Assembly (NCBI GenBank): GCA_020024075.1
Contig: JAHHUJ010000101.1
Coordinates: 1 to 7,310, forward strand
Direction of reading: 5' to 3'
Source of the DNA: Psychrobacter sp.
GTDB lineage: Bacteria; Pseudomonadota; Gammaproteobacteria; Pseudomonadales; Moraxellaceae
Length of the DNA stretch: 7,310 nucleotides
Both the position numbers and the translations under genes were made by a program. Shown in pieces: positions 1 through 5,546 of this stretch. Within the stretch, counting starts at the first letter, position 1. The number at the start of each line of letters is the position of its first letter. The notes under the pieces were generated by a model. The model did not search any database. It saw only the letters and a list, made by a program, of their open reading frames with translations, and was not told the DNA's origin.

Positions 1-83
1 AGTCTGAACAAGCAATAACGTTCTATTACACCAGTCGATGAATAGATAAAGAAGTGCAACTTACGCTACACTCGGCGGCTAAC

Positions 84-119
84 CTATCAGCATTGTTTTT
101 ACTATCAGCAATATTTTAA
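84..119. repeat. Imperfect 18-bp tandem duplication upstream of ubiE
   Basis: Two adjacent 18-bp copies (84-101 and 102-119) both begin CTATCAGCA and continue into a T-rich tail; 15 of 18 positions agree. The pair lies 28 bp upstream of the ubiE start and overlaps the only promoter-like sequence in the leader, so it may duplicate part of a promoter or regulatory site, or may simply be a local slippage duplication like those in the other gaps. Confidence 0.7.
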
Positions 120-120
120 T
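93..120 (+). promoter_or_regulatory. Weak sigma70-like promoter candidate for ubiE
   Basis: TTGTTT (93-98) and TTTAAT (115-120) are separated by 16 bp and match the -35 and -10 consensus at 3/6 and 5/6 positions. Transcription would start near 127, giving a leader of only about 20 nt before the ubiE ATG. The region is AT-rich, so a chance match is quite possible. The rest of 1-147 shows no gene I can support. Confidence 0.3.
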
Positions 121-137
121 TGATAAATACTAAAATC

Positions 138-141
138 AGGA
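138..141 (+). promoter_or_regulatory. Ribosome binding site that fixes the long ubiE start
   Basis: AGGA lies 6 nt before the ATG at 148. It matters because the encoded protein carries an unusual N-terminal extension. No comparable Shine-Dalgarno and start codon pair is visible near the beginning of the conserved domain, so this site supports translation of the extended form. Confidence 0.65.
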
Positions 142-147
142 TCTACA

Positions 148-1233
148 ATGAGCCAGTCCAATAATCAAAATAACGACACAGCAAGCCTGCAAAACAAATT
201 GGTCCAAGACACCATTGATCATACCCATCAAACCAATGCACAAGTACAGCAGTCTTTACAATCTAATTCTGCGAAGCAAACGGTGTTAAATGACCAATTT
301 AGCGATGTCAGTCAATTGCCAGCAGGCACGCCGCAAGGCCAGCAGACTACCCGTCCTTATAATCCTGCTCAATCTGAGCCAAATAGCTTTCAGCCTACTC
401 AAAACCCTGAATCCTTGACCGGCCAACAAGATCTGCCTCGCTTTAACCCCAAAGATGATATCAATAACCCACACACACCTGATACAGATGGCTTAGAAGA
501 GACCCACTTCGGTTATAAGAAAGTAAAAAAATCTGAAAAACAAGCAAAAGTGGCCGATGTATTTACCTCTGTCGCCAAAAAATATGACATTATGAATGAC
601 TTGATGTCTTTTGGTATCCACCGCTTATGGAAGCGCTACACCATAAGCCTTTCAGGGGTTCGCGCAGGTCAGCACGTATTAGATATCGCCGGTGGTACAG
701 GCGATTTGGCCAAAGCATTTAGCCGTGAAGTAGGTCGTAACGGTAGAGTGGTACTATCAGATATTAACGCGGCAATGCTAGATGTGGGCCGTGAACGCCT
801 AATTAATGCGGGCTGCAATAACGTTGACTTCGTGTTGGCAAACGCCGAAACTCTAGCCCCTTTTGAAGATGAAAGCTTTGACTTATTAACCATAAGCTTT
901 GGGCTGCGTAACGTTACCGATAAAGATGCGGCTTTACGCGCTATGTACCGTGTATTAAAGCCAGGTGGCCGCTTATTGATTTTAGAATTCTCTAAACCTA
1001 TCTTTGAGCCATTATCAAAAGCTTATGATTTATACTCATTTACTGCCCTGCCATTAATGGGCAAGATTGTGGCCAATGATTCAGAGAGCTATCAGTATTT
1101 GGCAGAATCTATTCGTATGCACCCTGATCAGCAAACGCTGAAACACATGATGGAAAATGCAGGCTTTGTAAACTGTGATTACCACAACCTAACCGCAGGT
1201 ATCGTGGCCGTTCACCGTGGCTTTAAAAAATAA
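148..1233 (+). CDS. ubiE: Ubiquinone/menaquinone C-methyltransferase UbiE with long N-terminal extension
   Basis: UbiE is the SAM-dependent C-methyltransferase of ubiquinone (and, where present, menaquinone) biosynthesis, acting on the polyprenyl benzoquinol intermediate. The conserved domain starts at ETHFGY (residues 118-123) and runs to the end. Visible motifs are the first UbiE signature YDIMNDLMSFGIHRLW (146-161), the SAM-binding loop LDIAGGTGDL (178-187), the acidic DIN after beta-2 (205-207), FGLRNV (251-256), and RVLKPGG followed by LEFSKP (268-284). This part matches the E. coli protein (251 aa) along its full length. Residues 1-117 have no counterpart there: they are about 31% Gln plus Asn, rich in Ser, Thr and Pro, and look disordered, without signal peptide or membrane segment. 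The ATG at 148 has a good AGGA site. ubiJ follows after 92 bp with no terminator between, so the two are probably co-transcribed. Confidence 0.96.
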   Translation: MSQSNNQNNDTASLQNKLVQDTIDHTHQTNAQVQQSLQSNSAKQTVLNDQFSDVSQLPAGTPQGQQTTRPYNPAQSEPNSFQPTQNPESLTGQQDLPRFNPKDDINNPHTPDTDGLEETHFGYKKVKKSEKQAKVADVFTSVAKKYDIMNDLMSFGIHRLWKRYTISLSGVRAGQHVLDIAGGTGDLAKAFSREVGRNGRVVLSDINAAMLDVGRERLINAGCNNVDFVLANAETLAPFEDESFDLLTISFGLRNVTDKDAALRAMYRVLKPGGRLLILEFSKPIFEPLSKAYDLYSFTALPLMGKIVANDSESYQYLAESIRMHPDQQTLKHMMENAGFVNCDYHNLTAGIVAVHRGFKK

Positions 1234-1238
1234 AGCAC

Positions 1239-1278
1239 GCCAGTACAACCAATACAACCAATACAAAAAGATACTGGC
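1239..1278. repeat. 9-bp tandem repeat inside an inverted repeat, ubiE-ubiJ gap
   Basis: Two exact copies of TACAACCAA (1244-1252, 1253-1261) are followed by a partial third (TACAAAAAG, 1262-1270). The array sits between perfect 7-bp inverted arms, GCCAGTA (1239-1245) and TACTGGC (1272-1278). No T-run follows, so this is not an intrinsic terminator. In the transcript it could form a stem with a 26-nt loop. A role is unproven. Confidence 0.65.
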
Positions 1279-1325
1279 TACTCTTACACAGTGAGCAGAC
1301 ACCACAACTTTTTAGGCAGCGATTT

Positions 1326-2036
1326 ATGATTACAGTTCTCTTATTAACCGGCATAGAAAAACTTATAAACCTTGCTATTTTGAGCGATGAGATCACCAAA
1401 TCTGGGTTAGCACCGCTATCAGGTAAAGTTTTACGCTTAACTATGTCCATGCCTGAATTTAGCATTGATGTGCACTTCAATGAGGATCACATCAGATTTG
1501 AGCCTGTGTCTAAAATTGAGCAAAGTGTGTTTGAAACGCCAGGTACCGCAGACTCCGACCGAGATCAAGCTTGGCAAGACTATGTGTCTATCGGCAGCAT
1601 ACTGCCAGACTGTACTATTAAGGTGGACAACCCTGCTGAGCTCTTGAACCTAATGCGTGATGCCAGTGGTAACCTGCCCATTGAAGGCGACTATCGAGTA
1701 TTAATGCAGGTAAAACAGCTTATCTCTGGCTTCAATCCAGATATTGCAGGTCAGCTTGAGCCGTTAATTGGTAAACCTCTTGCGATGCAGCTGAATCTTT
1801 TAATTAAATCCCTAAAAGGTAACGTGCGTCATACAGCTAAGCATGCATTTAACGATGTCGCCGATTGGGCCAATGAAGTAGCTGGCAATCACACTCCTGA
1901 TCCAGTGGAGGAGCAAGAGGCCAATGATTTAAAGCAGCAACTTCTAAAACTACGTGCGGATGTAGAGCGTGAAGAAGCTCGACTGGCGATGATTAAAGCT
2001 GAACAAGCTCGCCTCAAAGGAGGCAACCAGTCTTAA
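1326..2036 (+). CDS. ubiJ: Ubiquinone biosynthesis accessory factor UbiJ (SCP2 domain)
   Basis: UbiJ (formerly YigP) is a soluble lipid-binding accessory protein of aerobic ubiquinone synthesis; in E. coli it works with UbiK and the Ubi hydroxylase/methyltransferase complex. The N-terminal half (about residues 5-130) resembles the SCP2 fold of the family: TGIEKLINLAI (8-18), LSGKVLRL (31-38), then CTIKVDNPAELLNLM (96-110) and LPIEGDYRVL (117-126). The C-terminus (about 195-231) is a charged heptad-like segment, probably a coiled coil, as in other UbiJ proteins. At 236 aa it is longer than E. coli UbiJ (about 200 aa); the extra length is partly in residues 60-90. The ATG at 1326 has a weak AGG 9 nt upstream and keeps the conserved N-terminal helix. 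Identification rests on domain pattern plus position between ubiE and ubiB. Confidence 0.88.
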   Translation: MITVLLLTGIEKLINLAILSDEITKSGLAPLSGKVLRLTMSMPEFSIDVHFNEDHIRFEPVSKIEQSVFETPGTADSDRDQAWQDYVSIGSILPDCTIKVDNPAELLNLMRDASGNLPIEGDYRVLMQVKQLISGFNPDIAGQLEPLIGKPLAMQLNLLIKSLKGNVRHTAKHAFNDVADWANEVAGNHTPDPVEEQEANDLKQQLLKLRADVEREEARLAMIKAEQARLKGGNQS

Positions 2037-2060
2037 AACAGACTCAGGTTATCAGCCACG

Positions 2061-2089
2061 ATTTATAAGTCACAATTTATAAGTCACAA
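2061..2089. repeat. Exact 14-bp tandem duplication after ubiJ
   Basis: ATTTATAAGTCACA occurs twice back to back (2061-2074 and 2075-2088); the identity continues one base into what follows. It begins 25 bp after the ubiJ stop and precedes the terminator. The array is AT-rich and noncoding, with no recognised protein-binding motif. Confidence 0.8.
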
Positions 2090-2116
2090 GCAGAGCTTTA
2101 GCTACCTGCTTAACTA

Positions 2117-2146
2117 AGCCATCTTAAATTTAAGGTGGCTTTTTTT
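2117..2146 (+). terminator. Intrinsic terminator after ubiJ
   Basis: AGCCATCTTAAA (2117-2128) faces TTTAAGGTGGCT (2129-2140), forming a hairpin with one G-T wobble and a practical loop of about 4 nt. A run of seven T (2140-2146) follows. There is no A-run on the left side, so it should act mainly on the + strand. It would end a ubiE-ubiJ transcript before ubiB. The remaining gap, 2147-2324, holds two AGCGCT palindromes (2149-2154, 2172-2177) and a weak promoter candidate, nothing more that I can see. Confidence 0.88.
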
Positions 2147-2274
2147 ATAGCGCTTTTTATAAAGCTAATTTAGCGCTGATTTCAGTTAATTTATCTTATT
2201 CAAACTGCTTCAGCCATTCTTAAAACACTTCTGCCGTGGTATCATTAATGCCAATTATTTAAGCTGATTAAGGC

Positions 2275-2304
2275 TCCACAGTGAGTCATGGCTTTGTTTA
2301 TACT
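2275..2304 (+). promoter_or_regulatory. Weak promoter candidate for ubiB
   Basis: TATACT (2299-2304) is a 5/6 match to the -10 consensus; TCCACA (2275-2280) matches the -35 at 4/6 with an 18-bp spacer. Transcription would begin near 2311, giving a very short leader of about 14 nt to the ATG at 2325. The upstream terminator makes a separate ubiB promoter likely, but this particular assignment is tentative. Confidence 0.35.
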
Positions 2305-2324
2305 CCTGATATGGGTTGCTCCAC

Positions 2325-3968
2325 ATGCTGTTATCTCATCGCAAAAGACTACTTGAGCTTTGGCGCATCGCCGCTCTTCATCGCCTTGACACCCACCTTC
2401 CCCTAGAAGAAGCTCCCCAGCTACAGTCTGTGGCACGTATGATTAAATCTCACCCTGCTGCTTGGGGCAAGAAACATCAACCAAATGGAGTGAAGCTTGC
2501 ACTAGAGGAGATGGGGACGTTGTTCCTTAAACTGGGTCAACTGCTGTCAACTCGTCGCGACCTTGTTCCCCCTGAGATTATCGAGCAATTGGTTCAGCTT
2601 CAGGACCGAGTGAAGCCATTCGATGTCAATATTGCCATCGCTCAAATTGAAGACCCCAAGTTTGGTCTAGGCAAATCCATTAATGAGCTGTTTTCGCGTT
2701 TTGATACCAAGCCTTTAGCCGCAGCGTCTATTGCCCAAGTGCATACCGCCGCCTTGCATGACGGCCGTGAAGTGGTGGTCAAAGTAGTCAGACCCGATAT
2801 TCGTGAGCGTATTGTCTCTGACTTTGAGCTACTACGTGATATGGCACAGTGGGCTTCTGCTCGCATTGAAGCGGCACGCGCAGTGCGTATTATAGATGTG
2901 GTAGAAGACTATCGTCAGATTATGCTCAATGAGCTGGACTTAACCTTTGAGGCCGACAATACCACTAAGATGCGCAATAACTTCTTAGGCTCTACGATGA
3001 TGTATGTGCCTGAGGTGTACGCTGCTTCAAAAAATGTAATGGTGATGGAGCGTATTGTGGGTGTGCCCATCTCGCAGACTCAAGTCTTCGATGAATTAGA
3101 CTATGACCGTGCTGCTCTAGCAGAAAAAGGGCTCACTATCTTCTTCACTCAGGTTTTTCGAGACAACTTCTTCCATGCAGATATGCATCCGGGGAATGTC
3201 TTCGTCGAAACCTTGCCAGCAGATACCCCAGAGCCTTATCGCTTCTACCCTAGATACATTGGCCTTGATTGCGCCATCATGGGCGAATTATCAAAAGAAG
3301 ATCAGATGATAGTGGCTCGTATGCTACTGGCAGTGATGAATAATAACTTCAGCAACTTGGTAGATATTGTGAGCCGAGCGGGCTGGATACCGCCCAATAC
3401 CGACAAGCATGCCCTAACCCGAGATATGCGCCGTACTGTCTCGCCAATGGTACTAAAGCCTATTAATGAAATAGACTTCGCTGGGGTGCTAATGCAAATA
3501 TTAGACATTGCTCGCCGCCATCACATGAGCATTCCCCCTCAGCTTATGTTGCTACTAAAAACCTTGGTACACGTTGAAGGTCTAGGTCGCGACTTATATC
3601 CTGAGCTTGATATTTGGTCTTTGGCCAAGCCAATTTTGACCGGGTGGGTAAAAGAACAACTTGACCCTGCACGTAAGATGCGTGAGCTGCGTGAACAGTT
3701 ACCTGAGCTACTGTTATCAACTGCTCAAGTGCCGAAGCTATTAGACCAAGGATTACAAAGTATGGCTTCACAAGGAGCAAGGCAGGACCAGCAACTGCGA
3801 GAAATTCAGCAAATTCGTGCTGATATGCTAAATGATAGGCGCAAAGACTGGATTGCCTTAGCCGGCTTCGTCATCAGTGTAGCCATAGCCACACAGGTTA
3901 TCGCTTGGCTATCACCTATATTTTATATACTGGCCATTTTGTTTGTACTATGGCGTATCTTAGGCTAA
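2325..3968 (+). CDS. ubiB: UbiB, atypical kinase-like ATPase of ubiquinone biosynthesis
   Basis: UbiB (ABC1/ADCK/COQ8 family) is an inner-membrane, kinase-like ATPase needed for ubiquinone synthesis; its substrate is unsettled. The 547-aa product (E. coli 546) has the family order: KLGQLLSTRRDL, the KxGQ motif (69-80); the Ala-rich nucleotide loop AAASIAQVH (132-140); the lysine in VVKVVRP (Lys153); the ExD motif (Glu203, Asp205); the catalytic loop HADMHPGN (284-291); and the DFG-like motif LDCAIMG (314-320). Two hydrophobic helices close the protein (about 509-525 and 529-546), as expected for membrane attachment. The DFG-like glycine is Ala317 here (E. coli reads DCG). I chose ATG 2325, which puts the KxGQ lysine at 69 (E. 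coli 70). TTG at 2316 is in frame and would add three residues; a stop at 2307 excludes anything longer. The Shine-Dalgarno is weak (GGG, 9 nt upstream). Confidence 0.95.
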   Translation: MLLSHRKRLLELWRIAALHRLDTHLPLEEAPQLQSVARMIKSHPAAWGKKHQPNGVKLALEEMGTLFLKLGQLLSTRRDLVPPEIIEQLVQLQDRVKPFDVNIAIAQIEDPKFGLGKSINELFSRFDTKPLAAASIAQVHTAALHDGREVVVKVVRPDIRERIVSDFELLRDMAQWASARIEAARAVRIIDVVEDYRQIMLNELDLTFEADNTTKMRNNFLGSTMMYVPEVYAASKNVMVMERIVGVPISQTQVFDELDYDRAALAEKGLTIFFTQVFRDNFFHADMHPGNVFVETLPADTPEPYRFYPRYIGLDCAIMGELSKEDQMIVARMLLAVMNNNFSNLVDIVSRAGWIPPNTDKHALTRDMRRTVSPMVLKPINEIDFAGVLMQILDIARRHHMSIPPQLMLLLKTLVHVEGLGRDLYPELDIWSLAKPILTGWVKEQLDPARKMRELREQLPELLLSTAQVPKLLDQGLQSMASQGARQDQQLREIQQIRADMLNDRRKDWIALAGFVISVAIATQVIAWLSPIFYILAILFVLWRILG

Positions 3969-3975
3969 ATACCAG

Positions 3976-4043
3976 CTAAGTGCTCGGCTATAAATGCTCG
4001 GCTATAAATAAGTGCCTAACGATAAATAAGTGCTCGACTAAAA
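3976..4043. repeat. Degenerate tandem array after ubiB
   Basis: Two exact copies of TGCTCGGCTATAAA (3981-3994, 3995-4008) are followed by two diverged, slightly longer copies (TAAGTGCCTAACGATAAA at 4009-4026; TAAGTGCTCGACTAAAA at 4027-4043). The full unit looks like TAAGTGCTCGGCTATAAA, shortened at the front of the second copy. It starts within 10 bp of the ubiB stop. No terminator is visible after ubiB. Confidence 0.75.
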
Positions 4044-4080
4044 TAGATAAACAAACCCCTAAATTGCCATTTAAACTTAA

Positions 4081-4136
4081 GCTGACCGCCGATAACAGTA
4101 GTCAAACCGATGACTATCGTTAGCCAAGCTGTCAGC
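4081..4136. promoter_or_regulatory. Large imperfect palindrome upstream of alr
   Basis: An inner inverted repeat pairs TAAC-AG-TAGTCA (4093-4104) with TGACTA-TC-GTTA (4111-4122), with 10 of 12 positions paired and a 6-bp spacer. Outer arms GCTGAC (4081-4086) and GTCAGC (4131-4136) pair perfectly. No T-run follows, so it is not a terminator. It ends 47 bp before the alr ATG. TATATT (4138-4143), just downstream, could be a -10 element but has no good -35 partner. It might be an operator or a 5' leader structure; no regulator can be named. Confidence 0.5.
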
Positions 4137-4170
4137 CTATATTACTTACTTCCATTCTTTAGATTTCTTA

Positions 4171-4175
4171 GTGAG
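4171..4175 (+). promoter_or_regulatory. Ribosome binding site that decides the alr start
   Basis: GTGAG ends 8 nt before the ATG at 4184. The in-frame GTG at 4175 overlaps this site and has no Shine-Dalgarno of its own, so ATG 4184 is preferred. Confidence 0.55.
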
Positions 4176-4183
4176 TGTTAACC

Positions 4184-5341
4184 ATGCGTAATGCCTCAAT
4201 TACTCTAAATTCTGCCGCTTTAACCCACAACTTAAACCAAGTCATAAAAAAAATCCCCAAAAAAACCAAGATTTTGGCAATGGTAAAAGCAGATGCTTAT
4301 GGTCATGGTGTCAAACACTGTCTCCCAAGTTTGCAGCAGGCAGATGCTTTAGGTGTGGCCTGCTTTGATGAAGCCAAACAGATTCGCAGTTTGGGCTGGC
4401 AAAAAGGCATTGTGCTGATCGAAGGTGTGTTTAGTCAACAAGAGTGGGCCGAGTCTATTGAAGCTGAATGTCAGAGTATTGTTCATCATCAATACCAAGT
4501 TCAGTGGGCTCTAGAGAAGCTGCCTACCTCTGACTCTGCTAGCCGAACTATGTGGTTAAAATTAAATACAGGCATGAACCGCTTAGGCTTTGAACCAAAA
4601 GAGATTGTGGCAGTGGCAAAAACACTGGTTGATGCAGGATATAATCTCATCCTAACCAGCCACTTCGCCAATGCTGACTGCCCTGATCACCCCTCTAACG
4701 CCAATCAAATTAAGATATTTACTGATACCTTAACAGCTTTAAGAGATCAAGTAGATAGCAATATAAAAGCCTCTTTATGCAATTCAGCCGGTATTATCAA
4801 CTTTCCTGAGTGCCATTTTGACTGGGTACGTCCGGGCATAATGCTTTATGGCAGCACACCTTTAGAGGGCATCAGTGCTCAGGAGTTGCAATTACAGCCA
4901 GTGATGACTTTTGCAGCCAGTTTAATGGCCATTCATAATATTGCGGCTGGCGCTTCAGTAGGCTATGGCAGTCGTTTTGTCGCCAACCGTCCTATGGTTA
5001 AAGGCATCGTTAGTATTGGCTATGGTGACGGCTATCCTCGAGTGGTTGACGGCTCAGCATGGGTCACTGTCACACCACAAGTCAAAAATACAGCCAGTGA
5101 TAGCACTGAGCCTGAAACAGTAGTAAGCTATAAATGTCCAGTCATCGGACGGGTAGCCATGGATATGATTGCTATTGATTTAACTGAAGTACCTAACCCT
5201 ACAGTGGGCTGCAAGGTGGTCTTATGGGGTGACCCAGACCAGTCAGAGCCTAGCGTTGATGAAATTGCCAACTCCGCTCATACTTTAGGCTATGAGTTAT
5301 TATGCCGAGTGACACAGCGCCCTACTCGTGTAGTAATTTAA
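4184..5341 (+). CDS. alr: Alanine racemase (PLP-dependent)
   Basis: Alr interconverts L- and D-alanine in the cytoplasm and supplies D-alanine for peptidoglycan. The N-terminal PLP barrel contains AMVKADAYGHG (32-42), with Lys35 as the Schiff-base lysine, the MNRLGF motif (131-136, Arg133), and VRPGIMLYG (215-223). The C-terminal domain provides the second catalytic base, Tyr261 in VGYGSRF, then IGYGDGYPR (278-286) and GRVAMDM (322-328). At 385 aa the protein is longer than E. coli Alr (359 aa). Much of the difference is a hydrophilic insertion at about 298-316, rich in Ser, Thr and Glu, just before the GRVAMDM strand. ATG 4184 gives the usual start of the family (an Ala-x-Ile-Thr-Leu-Asn segment a few residues in). 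No partner gene lies beside it, and no clear terminator follows. Confidence 0.95.
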   Translation: MRNASITLNSAALTHNLNQVIKKIPKKTKILAMVKADAYGHGVKHCLPSLQQADALGVACFDEAKQIRSLGWQKGIVLIEGVFSQQEWAESIEAECQSIVHHQYQVQWALEKLPTSDSASRTMWLKLNTGMNRLGFEPKEIVAVAKTLVDAGYNLILTSHFANADCPDHPSNANQIKIFTDTLTALRDQVDSNIKASLCNSAGIINFPECHFDWVRPGIMLYGSTPLEGISAQELQLQPVMTFAASLMAIHNIAAGASVGYGSRFVANRPMVKGIVSIGYGDGYPRVVDGSAWVTVTPQVKNTASDSTEPETVVSYKCPVIGRVAMDMIAIDLTEVPNPTVGCKVVLWGDPDQSEPSVDEIANSAHTLGYELLCRVTQRPTRVVI

Positions 5342-5346
5342 GCATC

Positions 5347-5384
5347 AATGACAACTGCTGGCTATAATGACAACTGATGGCTAT
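5347..5384. repeat. 19-bp tandem duplication after alr
   Basis: AATGACAACTGCTGGCTAT (5347-5365) is repeated directly as AATGACAACTGATGGCTAT (5366-5384), with one difference in 19. It starts 6 bp after the alr stop codon. Confidence 0.85.
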
Positions 5385-5390
5385 TGAGAT

Positions 5391-5435
5391 AAGCTGCATT
5401 CAAATCAGCTGCATTGAAATTAACTGCATTTAAAT
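5391..5435. repeat. Three tandem 15-bp units upstream of argF
   Basis: AAGCTGCATTCAAAT, CAGCTGCATTGAAAT and TAACTGCATTTAAAT follow one another exactly in phase (5391-5405, 5406-5420, 5421-5435). CTGCATT-x-AAAT is invariant. The array ends 19 bp before the -35 element of the argF promoter candidate, where an activator or repressor could act. ATTCA and TTGAA resemble pieces of ArgR boxes, but the spacing does not fit paired 18-bp ARG boxes. Confidence 0.8.
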
Positions 5436-5441
5436 TAAATA

Positions 5442-5476
5442 ATGGCGAACTATTTTCACATAGCCATAAAGTTCGC
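5442..5476. promoter_or_regulatory. Inverted repeat framing the argF promoter
   Basis: GCGAACT (5445-5451) and AGTTCGC (5470-5476) are perfect inverted arms with an 18-bp spacer. The left arm lies just before the -35 hexamer, and the right arm abuts the -10 hexamer. A second, overlapping set pairs ATGGC (5442-5446) with GCCAT (5463-5467) and CTAT (5450-5453) with ATAG (5460-5463). This placement suits an operator, but no known consensus is matched. Confidence 0.5.
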
Positions 5477-5482
5477 TATACT
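5455..5482 (+). promoter_or_regulatory. Sigma70-type promoter candidate for argF
   Basis: TTCACA (5455-5460) and TATACT (5477-5482) each match the consensus at 5/6 positions with a 16-bp spacer. Transcription would begin near 5489, leaving a leader of about 58 nt before argF. This is the best promoter match in the window and suggests that argF is transcribed independently of alr. Confidence 0.6.
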
Positions 5483-5546
5483 GATAGTTTAGTCAATTAC
5501 TTGTTGAACCCTTTACCTAAATTAACTGTTATTTAAAGAGAGCCAC

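Noticed and set aside
1..41. Possible 3' end of an upstream gene (frame 1 reads SLNKQ then stop at 16-18; frame 3 reads twelve residues then stop at 39-41)
   Set aside because: Too short to tell a real C-terminus from chance reading frames.
1465..1647. Second plus-strand open frame inside ubiJ
   Set aside because: Overlaps ubiJ in another frame and shows no protein-like pattern or start signal.
1700..2036. Small RNA like EsrE, which lies in the 3' part of ubiJ in E. coli
   Set aside because: I see no internal promoter or sequence resemblance that supports it here; the terminator after ubiJ is explained by the mRNA itself.
2149..2177. Pair of AGCGCT palindromes after the ubiJ terminator
   Set aside because: Six-base palindromes are common by chance and no further structure links them.
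3544..3780. Open reading frame on the minus strand inside ubiB, and similar minus-strand frames inside ubiE, ubiJ and argF
   Set aside because: They lie antisense to strongly conserved genes, have no recognisable domain or ribosome binding site, and are typical shadows of codon bias.
4175..4183. GTG at 4175 as the alr start
   Set aside because: It overlaps the likely Shine-Dalgarno of the ATG at 4184, and its three extra residues are not typical of the family.
5504..5532. Second promoter-like pair TTGAAC/TGTTAT close to argF
   Set aside because: Its transcript would start at or within the ribosome binding site, and its -10 match is poorer than that of the upstream candidate.
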